A stretch of DNA of 64,000 nt from Pseudorhodobacter antarcticus. Its GTDB lineage: Bacteria > Pseudomonadota > Alphaproteobacteria > Rhodobacterales > Rhodobacteraceae. Below, piece after piece: positions 18,180 to 27,587 of this stretch. Within the stretch, counting starts at the first letter, position 1. Each line of letters begins with the position of its first letter. The notes under the pieces are model-generated. The model saw nothing but the letters and a program-made list of their open reading frames with translations. It was not told the origin of the DNA and made no database searches. The DNA is taken from NCBI GenBank assembly GCA_945860375.1, contig CAMAQR010000004.1, positions 87,273 through 151,272 on the forward strand, read 5' to 3'. Position numbers and translations under genes: made by a program.

Positions 18180-19004
18180 TCAGGTTTTCTTGCGCGTCAA
18201 AAGGAAGAACGCGGTCAGCAGCAGCACCGTCAAACCCAGCAGCATGGTCGAGACGGCGTTGATTTCGGGCGTCAGCTGGCGCCGCATCTGGCCCAGCATA
18301 TAGGTTGGCAGTGTATCCTGCCCGCCGGATTTCACAAACTCGGTGATCACCACGTCATCAAGGCTGATGACAAAGGCGAGCATCGCCCCAGCGATCATGC
18401 CGGGGGCCAGCAAGGGCAAGGTAACCCGCCGAAAGGTTTGCCATGGTGTTGCGTAAAGATCGGCAGCGGCGGTTTCCAAGGTCAGGTCCATTCCCTCCAG
18501 CCGGGCACGGATCGGCAGGTAAGCGAAGGGGATGCAGAAGGCCGCATGAGCAAGGATCAGATAGCCAAGCCCGGTGGTCAGCGCGCCCATGCCGTTTGCC
18601 GTCAGCCAAACCTTGGCGAGGCCAAAGACGATCATCAGGGCAACCGCCGTCACGATTTCGGGAACCATCAGGGGTTGGTTGATCATCACATAGATGAAGG
18701 TTTGCCCCTTGAACGCCCTGCGGCGCGTCGTGCCAAGTGCCGCCATGGTGGCCACTGTGGTCGAAATCACGGCGGCAAAGCTCGCGATGATCAACGACCG
18801 CAGGGTGGCGTCTTTGATCTGATCGTTGGCCCAGGCCTTGGTGTACCAATCCAGCGAGAACCCTCCCCAGACGGCAAGCGAGGTCGAGGCGTTGAAGGAA
18901 TAGGCGACCAGCGTGAAGATCGGCAGATAGAGCGCCACAAAGACGATGATCGCTATGGTGGCAAAGCCCGGCAGGCGGGCGACCTGAAATTCCCGCTCAG
19001 CCAT
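18180..19004 (-). CDS. PotI/PotC-type ABC permease
   Basis: The 274-residue inner-membrane protein has about six membrane helices and the binding-protein-dependent permease loop near ETAAADLYATPWQTFRRVTLPLLAPG (EAA motif), which contacts the ATPase. ATG 19004 is favoured because it gives MAEREFQVARLPGF and overlaps the upstream permease by eight bases; the longer 19034 reading would extend further into that gene. It pairs with the adjacent permease as a heterodimeric channel for the PotD-like receptor. Confidence 0.92.
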   Translation of the reverse strand: MAEREFQVARLPGFATIAIIVFVALYLPIFTLVAYSFNASTSLAVWGGFSLDWYTKAWANDQIKDATLRSLIIASFAAVISTTVATMAALGTTRRRAFKGQTFIYVMINQPLMVPEIVTAVALMIVFGLAKVWLTANGMGALTTGLGYLILAHAAFCIPFAYLPIRARLEGMDLTLETAAADLYATPWQTFRRVTLPLLAPGMIAGAMLAFVISLDDVVITEFVKSGGQDTLPTYMLGQMRRQLTPEINAVSTMLLGLTVLLLTAFFLLTRKKT

Positions 19005-19905
19005 GTGACGACCCCCGGTTGGCGTAACGCACATAGACCAGCAAGGCCACGGTGACGATCAGCAGAAGGACCATCGACAAGGCCGCCCCCAAGGGCCAGT
19101 TCTTGCCCGCAAGAAACTGCAGCTCGATGAAATTGCCGATCATCATCTGCTTGCCGCCACCGAGGACGCGCGGCGTGACATACGCCCCAAGCGACGGGAC
19201 AAAGACCAGGATCGACCCGGCGATGATCCCGGGCTTGACGATGGGGAGGATGATCCGGCGTAACACCTGCCAGCGGCTGGCATAAAGGTCATAAGCCGCC
19301 TCCAGAAGCTTCATGTCGAAGCGGTCGATGGCGGCGAACAGCGGCAGCACCATCAGGGGCAGGTAGACATAGGTCATCCCGATGAAGATCGCGGTCGGGG
19401 TGTAAAGCACATCGATCGGGGTGTCGCTGATCCCAAGGCCCATCAGAACGGTGTTCATCAGCCCTTCTTTCCGCAGCACCTCATTGATCGCATAGGTGCG
19501 GATCAGAAGGTTGGTCCAGAACGGAATGGTGATCAGAAACAGCCACAGGGCCCGTTCCTTTGTCGGCCGCGTTGCGATGAACCAGGCGGTGGGAAAGCCC
19601 ACGACAAAGGCGAAAAGCGTGGTCATCAGGGACAGTTTGACCGAACGCCAGAAGATCGTCAGATGCGCGTCTGCCAGAACCCATTCGTCGCTGAAGATGT
19701 CTTTCGACCACAGGATGCCGACCCAACCGTTGGTCGAAAACTCCCACACGACATTGCCATCCTTGCCCGGCGTCAGGAAGGAATAGACAACCACGATCAG
19801 CAATGGCCCGGCGGCGGCAATGGTCAGCACAAACAGCGCCGGGGCCGACAAAAGCCAGCCATTGCGGGTGGAGGCTGTGGCGCGCGCTTGCTCGGCGGGG
19901 CTCAT
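18997..19905 (-). CDS. PotH/PotB-type ABC permease
   Basis: The 302-residue polytopic permease has about six membrane helices. A signature EAA loop reads EAAYDLYASRWQVLRRIILPIVKPG. Its N-terminus is longer than that of PotI and its order (ATPase, PotH, PotI, PotD) matches polyamine-type operons. The ATPase gene stops at the preceding base, so translation is coupled. With the PotI-like protein it forms the membrane channel. Confidence 0.92.
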   Translation of the reverse strand: MSPAEQARATASTRNGWLLSAPALFVLTIAAAGPLLIVVVYSFLTPGKDGNVVWEFSTNGWVGILWSKDIFSDEWVLADAHLTIFWRSVKLSLMTTLFAFVVGFPTAWFIATRPTKERALWLFLITIPFWTNLLIRTYAINEVLRKEGLMNTVLMGLGISDTPIDVLYTPTAIFIGMTYVYLPLMVLPLFAAIDRFDMKLLEAAYDLYASRWQVLRRIILPIVKPGIIAGSILVFVPSLGAYVTPRVLGGGKQMMIGNFIELQFLAGKNWPLGAALSMVLLLIVTVALLVYVRYANRGSSHG

Positions 19906-20979
19906 CTAGTCCTCCAGCACTTGCACAGAGCCGGGGGCAAAGCGCAGCGCCACCGCCGCGCCCATGGTCAGGCCGGCGTCGCCGGTGGCGGGGCTTTGAA
20001 GGCGGGCAACCACGGCAGTGCCGTCGGCAAGGGCCATGTGGCAATGGGTATCGGTGCCAAAATAGACCAAGTTCTGGATCGTGGCCGGGATGGCGATAGG
20101 GTCCGACAAGTCGACCAGCCGTACCTGTTCGGGGCGCACCGTCAGCGTCACCTTTTGCCCCTGCGCCAAGGCGGCATCGGGCAGATCAATCGCTTGCCCC
20201 CCCGCCAGCCGCACCGCCGACCCGTCGCGGACGCCCGGCAGAAGGTTTGTCTCGCCAATGAAACTGGCGACGAACCGGTTCACCGGGCGGGTGTAGATGT
20301 CGCGGGGACTGCCCACCTGTTGCAGCTTGCCCGCCGACATGACGCCGATCCGGTCGCTCATGGTCAGGGCTTCTTCCTGATCATGGGTGACAAAAACAAA
20401 GGTGATGCCGGTTTCGGTTTGCAGGCGCTTCAATTCTATCTGCATTTCCTTGCGCAGTTGCAGGTCCAGAGCCGAAAGCGGCTCGTCCAGCAGCAGCACT
20501 TTGGGCTTGGGGGCCAAAGCGCGGGCCAGTGCCACACGTTGTTGCTGGCCACCTGACAATTGCGATGTCTTGCGGTGCGCCATCGGCTCCAGTTTCACCA
20601 AGGCCAGCATCCGCGCCACGGTGTCTTGCACCTCACGTTTTGGGCGACCCTGCATTTCAAGCCCGAAACCGACGTTCTGCGCCACGGTCAGATGTGGAAA
20701 CAGCGCGTAGCTTTGAAACACCGTGTTCACCGGGCGCTTGTTGGGCGGCAAAGTGGTGATGTCCTGACCATCCAGCAAGATGGTGCCCGAGGTTGGCATT
20801 TCAAACCCCGCGATCAGGCGCAGCAGGGTGGTCTTGCCGCAACCGGACGGGCCCAGCAGGGTGAAAAACTCGCCCTTGCGGATATCAATCGACACATCGT
20901 CCAGGGCGCGCACGGCGGCATCCCCGATGCCAAAGGCCTTGACCGCGTTGCGGGCCTGCACGGCGTTGGTTTGGGTCAA
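19906..20979 (-). CDS. PotA/PotG-type ABC transporter ATPase
   Basis: The 357-residue ATPase has Walker [10 protein letters not shown], the Q-loop, the ABC signature [15 protein letters not shown], Walker [13 protein letters not shown] and a C-terminal TOBE domain with [19 protein letters not shown]. These define a PotA/MalK-like importer ATPase. I place the start at TTG 20979, because AGGAG lies ten bases upstream and family similarity begins at [17 protein letters not shown]; a longer reading to 21117 has no support. It is adjacent to the permease. A 70-bp gap separates it from the upstream amidase, so the amidase and transporter are probably one operon. Confidence 0.92.
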   Translation of the reverse strand: MTQTNAVQARNAVKAFGIGDAAVRALDDVSIDIRKGEFFTLLGPSGCGKTTLLRLIAGFEMPTSGTILLDGQDITTLPPNKRPVNTVFQSYALFPHLTVAQNVGFGLEMQGRPKREVQDTVARMLALVKLEPMAHRKTSQLSGGQQQRVALARALAPKPKVLLLDEPLSALDLQLRKEMQIELKRLQTETGITFVFVTHDQEEALTMSDRIGVMSAGKLQQVGSPRDIYTRPVNRFVASFIGETNLLPGVRDGSAVRLAGGQAIDLPDAALAQGQKVTLTVRPEQVRLVDLSDPIAIPATIQNLVYFGTDTHCHMALADGTAVVARLQSPATGDAGLTMGAAVALRFAPGSVQVLED

Positions 20980-21049
20980 GGCGACTCGCTCCTGATTGTT
21001 TTGATCATATTGAGTGGGGGTTCGTCTCGCATGCAACAGAAACCTTCCA

Positions 21050-22489
21050 TCAGGACGCCATCGGTGCGCGCAGATCGGCCCAGGGTTGCGCCGCTTCCAG
21101 TTCCGCGCACAAGGCAATCAATTCTTCATCACCCCCGTAAGCGGCGGCCAGGTGGATGCCGATGGGCAAACCGCCCGCCGAGGTGCCCATCGGCAAGGAG
21201 GCGGCAGGCTGACCCGAGGCGTTGAACACCGCGCAGAACGGCGAGTATTCAAAAATGCCGCCCGGCCCGACGCGGTAATTCACATAATCATCGCGGTCAT
21301 GGTTGAAGCGGCCAATGCGGGCGGGGGGTTCGGACAAGGTGGCCGAAAGCAGGATATCGGGGCCAGTGGCGAAATACTTGGCCATCTGGCGACCAAAGTT
21401 GTGGATTTCGCCAACAGCCTGAAGATAGCGCGTCGGGGCCATGGTTGCCGCATGGGCGCAGGCCGAACGGCCAATGCCCTCAACGTCGTCGCTGGTCAGA
21501 TCGCGTCCGCGCAGCCCGTTCTGGATCGACAAGGCGGTGCCGATGGCGACAATGTCGGTCCAGGCCCGCATCATCTGGCCGATGTCCGCCCGCGCCGGCA
21601 GACCGGGTTCGACATGATGGCCAAGGGATTCCAGCAATTGGGCGGTGGCACGCACGGCGGCGGCCACCTCGGGGTGAATCTTTTCGCCCGTGAAGGTCGT
21701 GTCACAGATCGCCACCCGCAACCGGCGCGGGGGGCGGGAAATGGCGGCGGCGTGGCCTTGGCCCAAGGGCGGGGCGACATAGGGCGCGCCCAGATCGGGG
21801 CCTTCGCAGGCGTCCAGCATGGTGGCGGTGTCGCGCACCGACCGGGTGAGGAAGCCGTCGATGGCCATGCCCGCCCAACCTTCACCGGCATAGGGGCCAT
21901 CCGGCAGCCGGGCGCGGGTGGGTTTGAAGCCGAAAAGCCCGCAGGAAGAGGCTGGGATACGCACCGATCCACCACCATCGGACCCATGCGCAAAGGCCAC
22001 GATGCCCGCCGCCACCGCAGCCGCTGCCCCGCCCGACGATCCGCCCGAAGTGTGGTCAAGGTTCCATGGGTTGCGGGTCGGGCCACCGTAAATCGCGGCT
22101 TCCGTCGTGGCGCCAACGCCGCCTTCGGGCGAGGTGGTGCGGCCAAAGGTGACAACACCGGTGGCGCGGATACGGTCAAAGATCGCAGAGTTGCGGCCAT
22201 AGCGGGTGTTGGCAAACAGCCGCGATCCGTTGTGCGACGGGAAATCCACCGCTTCGCAGCCCAGATCCTTCAGCACGAACGGCACCCCCCGGAACGGCCC
22301 ACGCGGCAGGCCCTGCGCAATCGACCGCCGCGCCACCTCTTCCTGCATCAAAACCACTGCGTTGATGGCCGGGTTGCGCGCCGCTACCGCCGCCAGTGCC
22401 GCGTCCAGCAATTCGGTTGGCGTCACCTCACCGCGCGCCACCAATGCAGCCATTGCGGTTGCATCCCGCACGCCCAAATCACCCATCAT
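21050..22489 (-). CDS. Amidase-signature hydrolase (first of two in this block)
   Basis: The 479-residue enzyme has the complete amidase signature: lysine in [24 protein letters not shown] with the serine nucleophile, and [22 protein letters not shown]. It resembles 6-aminohexanoate-cyclic-dimer hydrolase and other broad amidases by layout, but its substrate is unknown. Translation starts at ATG 22489 after a GGAG seven bases upstream; a longer reading to 22603 is unsupported. It is the first gene of a minus-strand block continuing into the PotABCD-type transporter and the second amidase. It faces away from the btuB riboswitch region. Confidence 0.92.
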   Translation of the reverse strand: MMGDLGVRDATAMAALVARGEVTPTELLDAALAAVAARNPAINAVVLMQEEVARRSIAQGLPRGPFRGVPFVLKDLGCEAVDFPSHNGSRLFANTRYGRNSAIFDRIRATGVVTFGRTTSPEGGVGATTEAAIYGGPTRNPWNLDHTSGGSSGGAAAAVAAGIVAFAHGSDGGGSVRIPASSCGLFGFKPTRARLPDGPYAGEGWAGMAIDGFLTRSVRDTATMLDACEGPDLGAPYVAPPLGQGHAAAISRPPRRLRVAICDTTFTGEKIHPEVAAAVRATAQLLESLGHHVEPGLPARADIGQMMRAWTDIVAIGTALSIQNGLRGRDLTSDDVEGIGRSACAHAATMAPTRYLQAVGEIHNFGRQMAKYFATGPDILLSATLSEPPARIGRFNHDRDDYVNYRVGPGGIFEYSPFCAVFNASGQPAASLPMGTSAGGLPIGIHLAAAYGGDEELIALCAELEAAQPWADLRAPMAS

Positions 22490-22699
22490 TTGCTCACTCC
22501 CTGCGCCCGTATCAGCTGATGGTGCAGGGCATTGCGCCCGGCGTCCATCCCGGTTGCGCCAAGCCCTTGTCGCTTTGAGCGATTCTGCTGGCACGCGCTG
22601 CAAAGGCGCACAAACACGCCCGCCTTTACCACCGACCGCCCAAAGCGTCGCACAAGCGACGGGGTGACACGGCTTTGCGACATGGCCAGATCAGCCCTC

Positions 22700-22727
22700 T
22701 TGACAGCACAGCGCGCGGGACTATGCA
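22700..22727 (+). promoter_or_regulatory. Sigma-70-type promoter for the cobalamin locus
   Basis: TTGACA at 22700-22705 and TATGCA at 22722-22727 are separated by 16 bases, a good housekeeping promoter. Transcription would begin near 22734, at the left edge of the cobalamin riboswitch. Confidence 0.6.
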
Positions 22728-22734
22728 GAAGGGG

Positions 22735-22912
22735 CCTTCGGTTCCGGGTTTGCGCCCGGATGAAAAGGGAACGTGGTGCGGGTCGGGCAACCGGCGCAAT
22801 TCCACGGCTGCCCCCGCAACTGTAAGCGGTGAGCGATGATAGATTATGCCACTGGGGCCGAAACCCCGGGAAGGCCTGTCAAAGCCACGACCCGCGAGCC
22901 AGGAGACCTGCC
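22735..22912 (+). promoter_or_regulatory. Cobalamin (adenosylcobalamin) riboswitch
   Basis: Consensus blocks appear in order: AAAAGGGAACGTGGTG, then ACGGCTGCCCCCGCAACTGT (the most conserved core), TAAGCGGTGAGCGATG, TATGCCACTGGG, CCGGGAAGGCCTGTC and the 3' block GCGAGCCAGGAGACCTGCC. It lies 156 bases upstream of btuB and downstream of a good promoter. Cobalamin binding should reduce expression of the transport locus. The 22913-23068 stretch between aptamer and btuB is the likely expression platform, with a GGCGGAACTCCGCC hairpin near 22950-22970. Confidence 0.95.
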
Positions 22913-23068
22913 AAGGTGATCACCCTTACCGGGGCGCGGGGCGCGCATCGGCAGGCGGAACTCCGCCAGAGGTGACGATCTCACCGTCGGCGGAGGGGCT
23001 TTGGTCCTTTCTTCAGACATGGAACAACGTCAGCGAAGCGGATGCTTCGCAAGCCCAAGGATACGGCC

Positions 23069-24907
23069 ATGAACAGGCTTTCTATCTCTCTTCTTGCCCT
23101 GATTGCTGCCCTGCCAGCCCCCGGCTTGGCCCGCGATTTCGAACTCGATGAAATCGTGGTCAGCGCCAACCGCGAGGCGGTGACGAAAAAGCGCACCGGC
23201 ACCACGGTTCTGGTGGTGACAGAGGCCGAATTGGCCAAGACCGCCGAAATCTCGGTGTCTGATTACCTGAAAAAACTGCCGGGCATCACCATCAATGCCA
23301 AAGGCGGGGCGGGCGCGCAAACCGGCTTCACCCTGCGCGGGGCGTCGCAGAATTACGTCACCGTGCTGGTCGATGGCATCAACGTCAGCGACCCTTCGGG
23401 CACTCAAGTGGCCTATGATTTTGGCCATATGACCACCGCTGGCATCTCACGCATCGAGGTGTTGAAGGGCAGCCAGTCGGCGCTTTATGGGTCGGGCGCC
23501 GTCGCCGGGGTGATTTCCATCACCACCCGCAAAGCGGTTGAGGAGGGCACGCATCAGACGGTCGAGGCCGAAGTGGGCAGCTTTGCCACCCGCGCGCTGA
23601 CCTACGGTTTGACGCAAAAGACCGGCGATCTGGAGGTGGCGATCACCCTGAGCCACCTGAAAACCGACGGGTACTCAGCGGCCGCTGAAAGTGCTGGCAA
23701 CACCGAGGCTGATGGTCATGAGGCGAACCGGCTGTCGTTCAGCATCGCCAACACCTTCGACAATGGCCTGAAACTGGGCGCCTCTGGTTTCCTTGAGGCG
23801 GCCAACGGAGCCTATGATGAGGGTTATCCTTTGGGCGACGGCGTGGTTGCCGATGAGTTCACCGACCGTGAAACCGCCGGTGTGCGGGTTTATGGCGAGT
23901 TCAGCAGCGGGGCTGTCGATCACATGGTGGAGGTGACGCAGTTCAAATTGGCCCGCAATTATGACGAAACGTCGTTTGATCCTGATTATGGCACTTCGAT
24001 CACGGCTCTCGGCTTCACCGGGACACGGCTTGGCCTTGGCTATCGCGGTGCAGTCGATCTGGCAGGCGGGCGGTTGGTGTTTGGGGCGGATTATTCCAAA
24101 GAAGGGCTTGGGCAGACCGGCAGCTATGGCGATCTGACCGCCAGCAGCAATGTGGCCGGGATTTATGCCGAGTTTGACACCGCTCTGTCCGACCGGCTGG
24201 AGCTTTCGGCATCGCTGCGCCACGATGAACAATCCAGTTTTGGCGGCTTTACCACCGGCCGCGTCGCTTTGGCCTACCGCGCCAATGACAGCCTGACCCT
24301 GCGGATGCAGGCGGGCACCGGCTACCGCGCGCCCTCGCCATACGAGCTTTTTGCCGCCACCTACGGCAATCCGGACCTGAAGCCTGAAACCTCGAAAAGC
24401 CTGGATTTCGGGGTCGAGCAGGCCTTCGGCGACGCGGGCTATCTGCGGGCGACCGCCTTCTATCTGGAGGCAACCGATCTGATCGGTTATGACAGTGACA
24501 CCTATGCCTATATTCAGGTGCCGGGCATTTCTGTCCGCAAGGGTGTCGAGGTGGAAGCCGAATTTGTCCTGTCTGATCGGTTGGAGATGGGCGCGGCCTA
24601 TACCTACACCGACAGCAGTCAGAACGCGTCTTCTGCCTGGGCGGGGATGGCGCAGCATCTGGTGGCGCTGAACCTGTCTTATGCGGTGTCTGACACGTTG
24701 CAGGCCGGGGTCGCCGTGCAACACGCAGGCGGGCGTCCGACATTGCCCGATTACACCGTGGTCAATGCCACCATGGCCTATGATCTGGGGCAGGACCGCG
24801 AGGTCTATCTGCGCATCGAGAACCTGTTTGATGAGCAGTATCAACTGGTGCCCGGCTATGGCACCTCGGAGCGCGCCATCTATGTTGGCCTGCGTGCGTC
24901 GTTCTGA
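23069..24907 (+). CDS. btuB: BtuB, TonB-dependent outer-membrane cobalamin receptor
   Basis: The 612-residue outer-membrane protein has a signal peptide (MNRLSISLLALIAALPAPGLA), a TonB box DEIVVSANR at the mature N-terminus, a plug domain with SDYLKKLPGITINAKGGAG and RGASQNYVTVLVDGINVSDPSGTQ, and a 22-stranded barrel ending in aromatic phenylalanine (GLRASF). The TonB box and terminal Phe are intact. It imports cobalamin and related corrinoids using TonB energy. ATG 23069 follows AAGG eight bases upstream; a longer reading from 23042 is not needed. Regulation by the upstream riboswitch confirms cobalamin as ligand. The next gene starts 26 bases before its stop. Confidence 0.95.
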   Translation: MNRLSISLLALIAALPAPGLARDFELDEIVVSANREAVTKKRTGTTVLVVTEAELAKTAEISVSDYLKKLPGITINAKGGAGAQTGFTLRGASQNYVTVLVDGINVSDPSGTQVAYDFGHMTTAGISRIEVLKGSQSALYGSGAVAGVISITTRKAVEEGTHQTVEAEVGSFATRALTYGLTQKTGDLEVAITLSHLKTDGYSAAAESAGNTEADGHEANRLSFSIANTFDNGLKLGASGFLEAANGAYDEGYPLGDGVVADEFTDRETAGVRVYGEFSSGAVDHMVEVTQFKLARNYDETSFDPDYGTSITALGFTGTRLGLGYRGAVDLAGGRLVFGADYSKEGLGQTGSYGDLTASSNVAGIYAEFDTALSDRLELSASLRHDEQSSFGGFTTGRVALAYRANDSLTLRMQAGTGYRAPSPYELFAATYGNPDLKPETSKSLDFGVEQAFGDAGYLRATAFYLEATDLIGYDSDTYAYIQVPGISVRKGVEVEAEFVLSDRLEMGAAYTYTDSSQNASSAWAGMAQHLVALNLSYAVSDTLQAGVAVQHAGGRPTLPDYTVVNATMAYDLGQDREVYLRIENLFDEQYQLVPGYGTSERAIYVGLRASF

Positions 24908-25724
24908 TCTGATCACATGTGTTGCCCTTGCCCTGTTCGGGGCAGGGGCGGCCATGGCAGAGGCACCCAAACGGGTTGTCTCGATGAACCTGTGCACGGA
25001 TCAACTGGCGATGCTTCTGGCGGCCCCCGGTCAGTTGGTTTCGGTCAGTCATCTGGCCTCGGACCCGTTCGCGTCGTCGATGGTGGCCGAAGCGCGGGCC
25101 TATCCGGTGAACCGGGGGCAGGCGGAACAGGTGTTCCTGATGCGCCCCGATCTGGTGTTGGCCGGGACTTACACGGCACAGGCCACGGTGCGGCTGCTGC
25201 AGGATCTGGGCGTGCCTGTGGTGCAGGTGCCGCCCGTGGAATCGCTGGCCGAGGGGGCGGCGCAGATCCGTCAGATCGGCGCGGCCTTGGGACAGCAGGT
25301 GCGCGCGGAAGCGATGGCAGCGGAATTTGAGGCAGGCGTCGCCGCGCTGCACTACGACGGGCCGCGTGCAACGGCGGCGTTTTATTACCCGAACGGCTAT
25401 ACCTCATCGGCGGAATCGCTGGCGTCCGAGGTCATCGCGCGGGCGGGGTTTGACAACATTGCGGCGGAAATCGGCGTCAGCACCTCGGGCAGGCTGTCGC
25501 TTGAGGATTTGCTGATGGCGGCCCCCGATGTGATCATCACATCAGATCAATACCCCGGCTATTCCAATGCCGAGGCGCTGTTTGATCACCCCGCACTGGC
25601 GGTGATCCGGGCGCAGGCTGGGGCAGAGGTGGTCAGCAATGCCGACTGGGGCTGCGGCACCCCGCATATCCTGCGCGCCTTGGCCGAGATGGTGGCCTTG
25701 CACAAAAAGCTGGCGCTTCCATGA
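24882..25724 (+). CDS. btuF: BtuF-like periplasmic cobalamin-binding protein (secreted)
   Basis: The 280-residue type III binding protein has a signal peptide (MLACVRRSDLITCVALALFGAGAAMAEA) and the BtuF/FecB-like fold: KRVVSMNLCTDQLAMLLAAPGQLVSVSHL, then VEQVFLMRPDLVLAGTYTA-like segments and a C-terminal half with APDVIITSDQYPGYSNAE. It should deliver cobalamin to BtuCD. ATG 24882 overlaps the end of btuB by 26 bases in another frame, giving coupling. A GTG at 24894 is a possible alternative start. A second, leaderless homologue lies after btuD. Confidence 0.88.
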   Translation: MLACVRRSDLITCVALALFGAGAAMAEAPKRVVSMNLCTDQLAMLLAAPGQLVSVSHLASDPFASSMVAEARAYPVNRGQAEQVFLMRPDLVLAGTYTAQATVRLLQDLGVPVVQVPPVESLAEGAAQIRQIGAALGQQVRAEAMAAEFEAGVAALHYDGPRATAAFYYPNGYTSSAESLASEVIARAGFDNIAAEIGVSTSGRLSLEDLLMAAPDVIITSDQYPGYSNAEALFDHPALAVIRAQAGAEVVSNADWGCGTPHILRALAEMVALHKKLALP

Positions 25725-25801
25725 GCGGCGCGGGATATGCAAAGCGCACCGGTGCCGGGCTTTGCGGGTGGCAAGTCGCCTTGCGGTATGATCCGGCGGG
25801 T

Positions 25802-25846
25802 CAAAGCGGGACGGCGCAAAGCGTGACGGGCCAAAGCGTTACTGGG
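25802..25846. repeat. Three 15-bp tandem repeats between btuF and btuC
   Basis: CAAAGCG-type units begin at 25802, 25817 and 25832 (CAAAGCGGGACGG, CAAAGCGTGACGGG, CAAAGCGTTACTGGG), with a degenerate CAAAGGGG at 25853. They lie in the 142-bp spacer of the transport operon, which also contains no ORF with similarity. Function is unknown. Confidence 0.7.
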
Positions 25847-25866
25847 CAGGACCAAAGGGGCATGGC

Positions 25867-26847
25867 ATGCGGTTGATGACGATCCTTGGCTTCGCAGTGG
25901 CCGCGCTGTTCATGGCGTCTTTGCTGATCGGTCCCGCCGCGCTGGGCCTTGGCGAAAGCCTGTCGGCGCTGTTCACCGGCAAAGGCGAGGCGGTGGTGCT
26001 GGTGATGCGCGACATCCGGCTGCCGCGCGCCCTGCTGGGGCTGATGGTGGGGGCGGTGCTGGGCCTGTCGGGGGCGGCGATGCAGGGCTATCTGCGCAAC
26101 CCCTTGGCCGAGCCGGGGTTGATCGGGGTGTCGTCGTCTGCCGCCTTGGGCGCGGTGCTGTCGCTGCAAACCGGGCTGGCAGCGGGTTTTGCGCTGGCGC
26201 TGCCTTTGTCGGCGCTGGCGGGCGCGGGTGTGTCTGTGGTGCTGATATTGGCACTGGCCGGGCCGCGCGGCGGGGCATTGGCGCTGATATTGGCCGGGAT
26301 TGCAATTTCGGCGCTGGCGGGGGCGCTGACCTCGCTGGCGCTGAACCTGTCACCCAACCCCTTCGCGGCATTGGAGATCATTTACTGGATGATGGGGTCG
26401 CTGTCGGACCGCTCATTGGATCACGTCTGGCTTGCTGCACCCTTCATGGTGATCGGTGCGGGGCTTTTGCTGTCGCAGGGTCGCGCGCTGGACGCGCTGA
26501 CGCTGGGAGAGGATGCGGCGGCCAGCATCGGCGTGCATTTGAACCGGCTGCGGCTGGCCCTGATCCTTGGCACCGCAATGGCGGTGGGGGCTTCGGTGGC
26601 CGTGGCGGGGGCGGTGGGGTTCGTGGGGCTTGTGGTGCCCCATATCCTGCGGCCACTGGTGGGGGCGCAGCCGTCGCGGCTGCTGCCTGCCTCGATGCTG
26701 GGGGGGGCTGCGATGTTGTTGGCCGCAGATATCGCGGTGCGGGTGATAGCACCGGAACGAGACTTGAAACTGGGGGTGCTGACCGCCTTGGTGGGGGCGC
26801 CGTTCTTTTTGCACCTGATCTGGCGCATGCGGAGGTTGGAGGCATGA
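25867..26847 (+). CDS. btuC: BtuC, cobalamin ABC transporter permease
   Basis: The 326-residue FecCD/BtuC-family permease has about ten membrane helices. It has the RDIRLPRALLGLMVGAVLGLSGAAMQGYLRNPLAEPGLIGVSSSAALGA region characteristic of the family, and a late VGFVGLVVPHILRPLVGAQPSRLLPAS segment at the interface with BtuD. With BtuD and a BtuF it carries cobalamin across the inner membrane. Its stop overlaps btuD by four bases. Confidence 0.93.
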   Translation: MRLMTILGFAVAALFMASLLIGPAALGLGESLSALFTGKGEAVVLVMRDIRLPRALLGLMVGAVLGLSGAAMQGYLRNPLAEPGLIGVSSSAALGAVLSLQTGLAAGFALALPLSALAGAGVSVVLILALAGPRGGALALILAGIAISALAGALTSLALNLSPNPFAALEIIYWMMGSLSDRSLDHVWLAAPFMVIGAGLLLSQGRALDALTLGEDAAASIGVHLNRLRLALILGTAMAVGASVAVAGAVGFVGLVVPHILRPLVGAQPSRLLPASMLGGAAMLLAADIAVRVIAPERDLKLGVLTALVGAPFFLHLIWRMRRLEA

Positions 26848-27587
26848 CCCTGCTGCACCTCGACAATCTGACCGTGCGGCGGGGCCTGTGCCCGGTGGTG
26901 GACCGCGTTTCGCTGACCGTGGCTGCAGGCGAGTTCGTTGGGCTGATCGGACCGAACGGGGCGGGCAAGACCTCGCTTTTGCGCGCGGCCTTGGGGCTGC
27001 TGCCCTTTGAAGGGCGGTCATCCTTGGCCGCGATGCCTGCGGCTGCGCGGGCGCGGGCGGCGGCGTTTCTGCCACAGGGGCGCGAGATCGCTTGGCCGGT
27101 CAAGGTGGCCGATTTGGTGGCGCTGGGCCGGGGGCCGCACCCTTCAGGGCCTGCGGATCTGGCGGCGGTGGAGCGGGCCTTGCAAAGGATGGGGCTGGAC
27201 GGCTACCGCGACCGCGCCGCGACCGCGCTGTCGGGCGGCGAGCAGGCACGGGTGCTGATCGCGCGGGCGCTGGCGCAGGACACAGGCCTGCTGCTGGCGG
27301 ATGAACCTGTGGCGGGCTTGGACCCCGAGGCGCAGTTGCGCAGCATGCAGGTGTTCCGCGATCTGGCGTCCGAGGGCCGGGCGGTGGTGGCGTCTATCCA
27401 TGATCTGGGGCTGGCTGCACTGTTTTGCACGCGCTTGGTGCTGCTATCCAAGGGCGCATTGGTGGCGGATGGCCCCCCGCGTGAGGTGCTGTCGGCGCAG
27501 AACCTTTCGGCGGTGTTTGGCGTGCGGGGCTATCACGGTGAAACCCCGGACGGACCGGTTTTTCTGCCGATGGGTCTGACAAGATGA
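26844..27587 (+). CDS. btuD: BtuD, cobalamin ABC transporter ATPase
   Basis: The 247-residue ATPase has Walker A GPNGAGKTS (about residues 33-41), the signature ALSGGEQARVLIARAL, Walker B LLLADEPVAGLD and the H-loop in ASIHDLG. It is a FepC/BtuD-type ATPase by neighbourhood and length. ATG overlaps the btuC stop, and its own stop overlaps the next gene (ATGA), so all three are coupled. Confidence 0.93.
   Translation: MTLLHLDNLTVRRGLCPVVDRVSLTVAAGEFVGLIGPNGAGKTSLLRAALGLLPFEGRSSLAAMPAAARARAAAFLPQGREIAWPVKVADLVALGRGPHPSGPADLAAVERALQRMGLDGYRDRAATALSGGEQARVLIARALAQDTGLLLADEPVAGLDPEAQLRSMQVFRDLASEGRAVVASIHDLGLAALFCTRLVLLSKGALVADGPPREVLSAQNLSAVFGVRGYHGETPDGPVFLPMGLTR

Noticed and set aside
16745..18262. 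A 505-codon plus-strand frame over the amidase/binding-protein region
   Set aside because: Composition (His/Arg/Pro-rich) is that of an antisense frame, while the minus-strand amidase and PotD-like genes are complete.
21014..22519. A 501-codon plus-strand frame
   Set aside because: It is antisense to the first amidase, with no motif or ribosome site.
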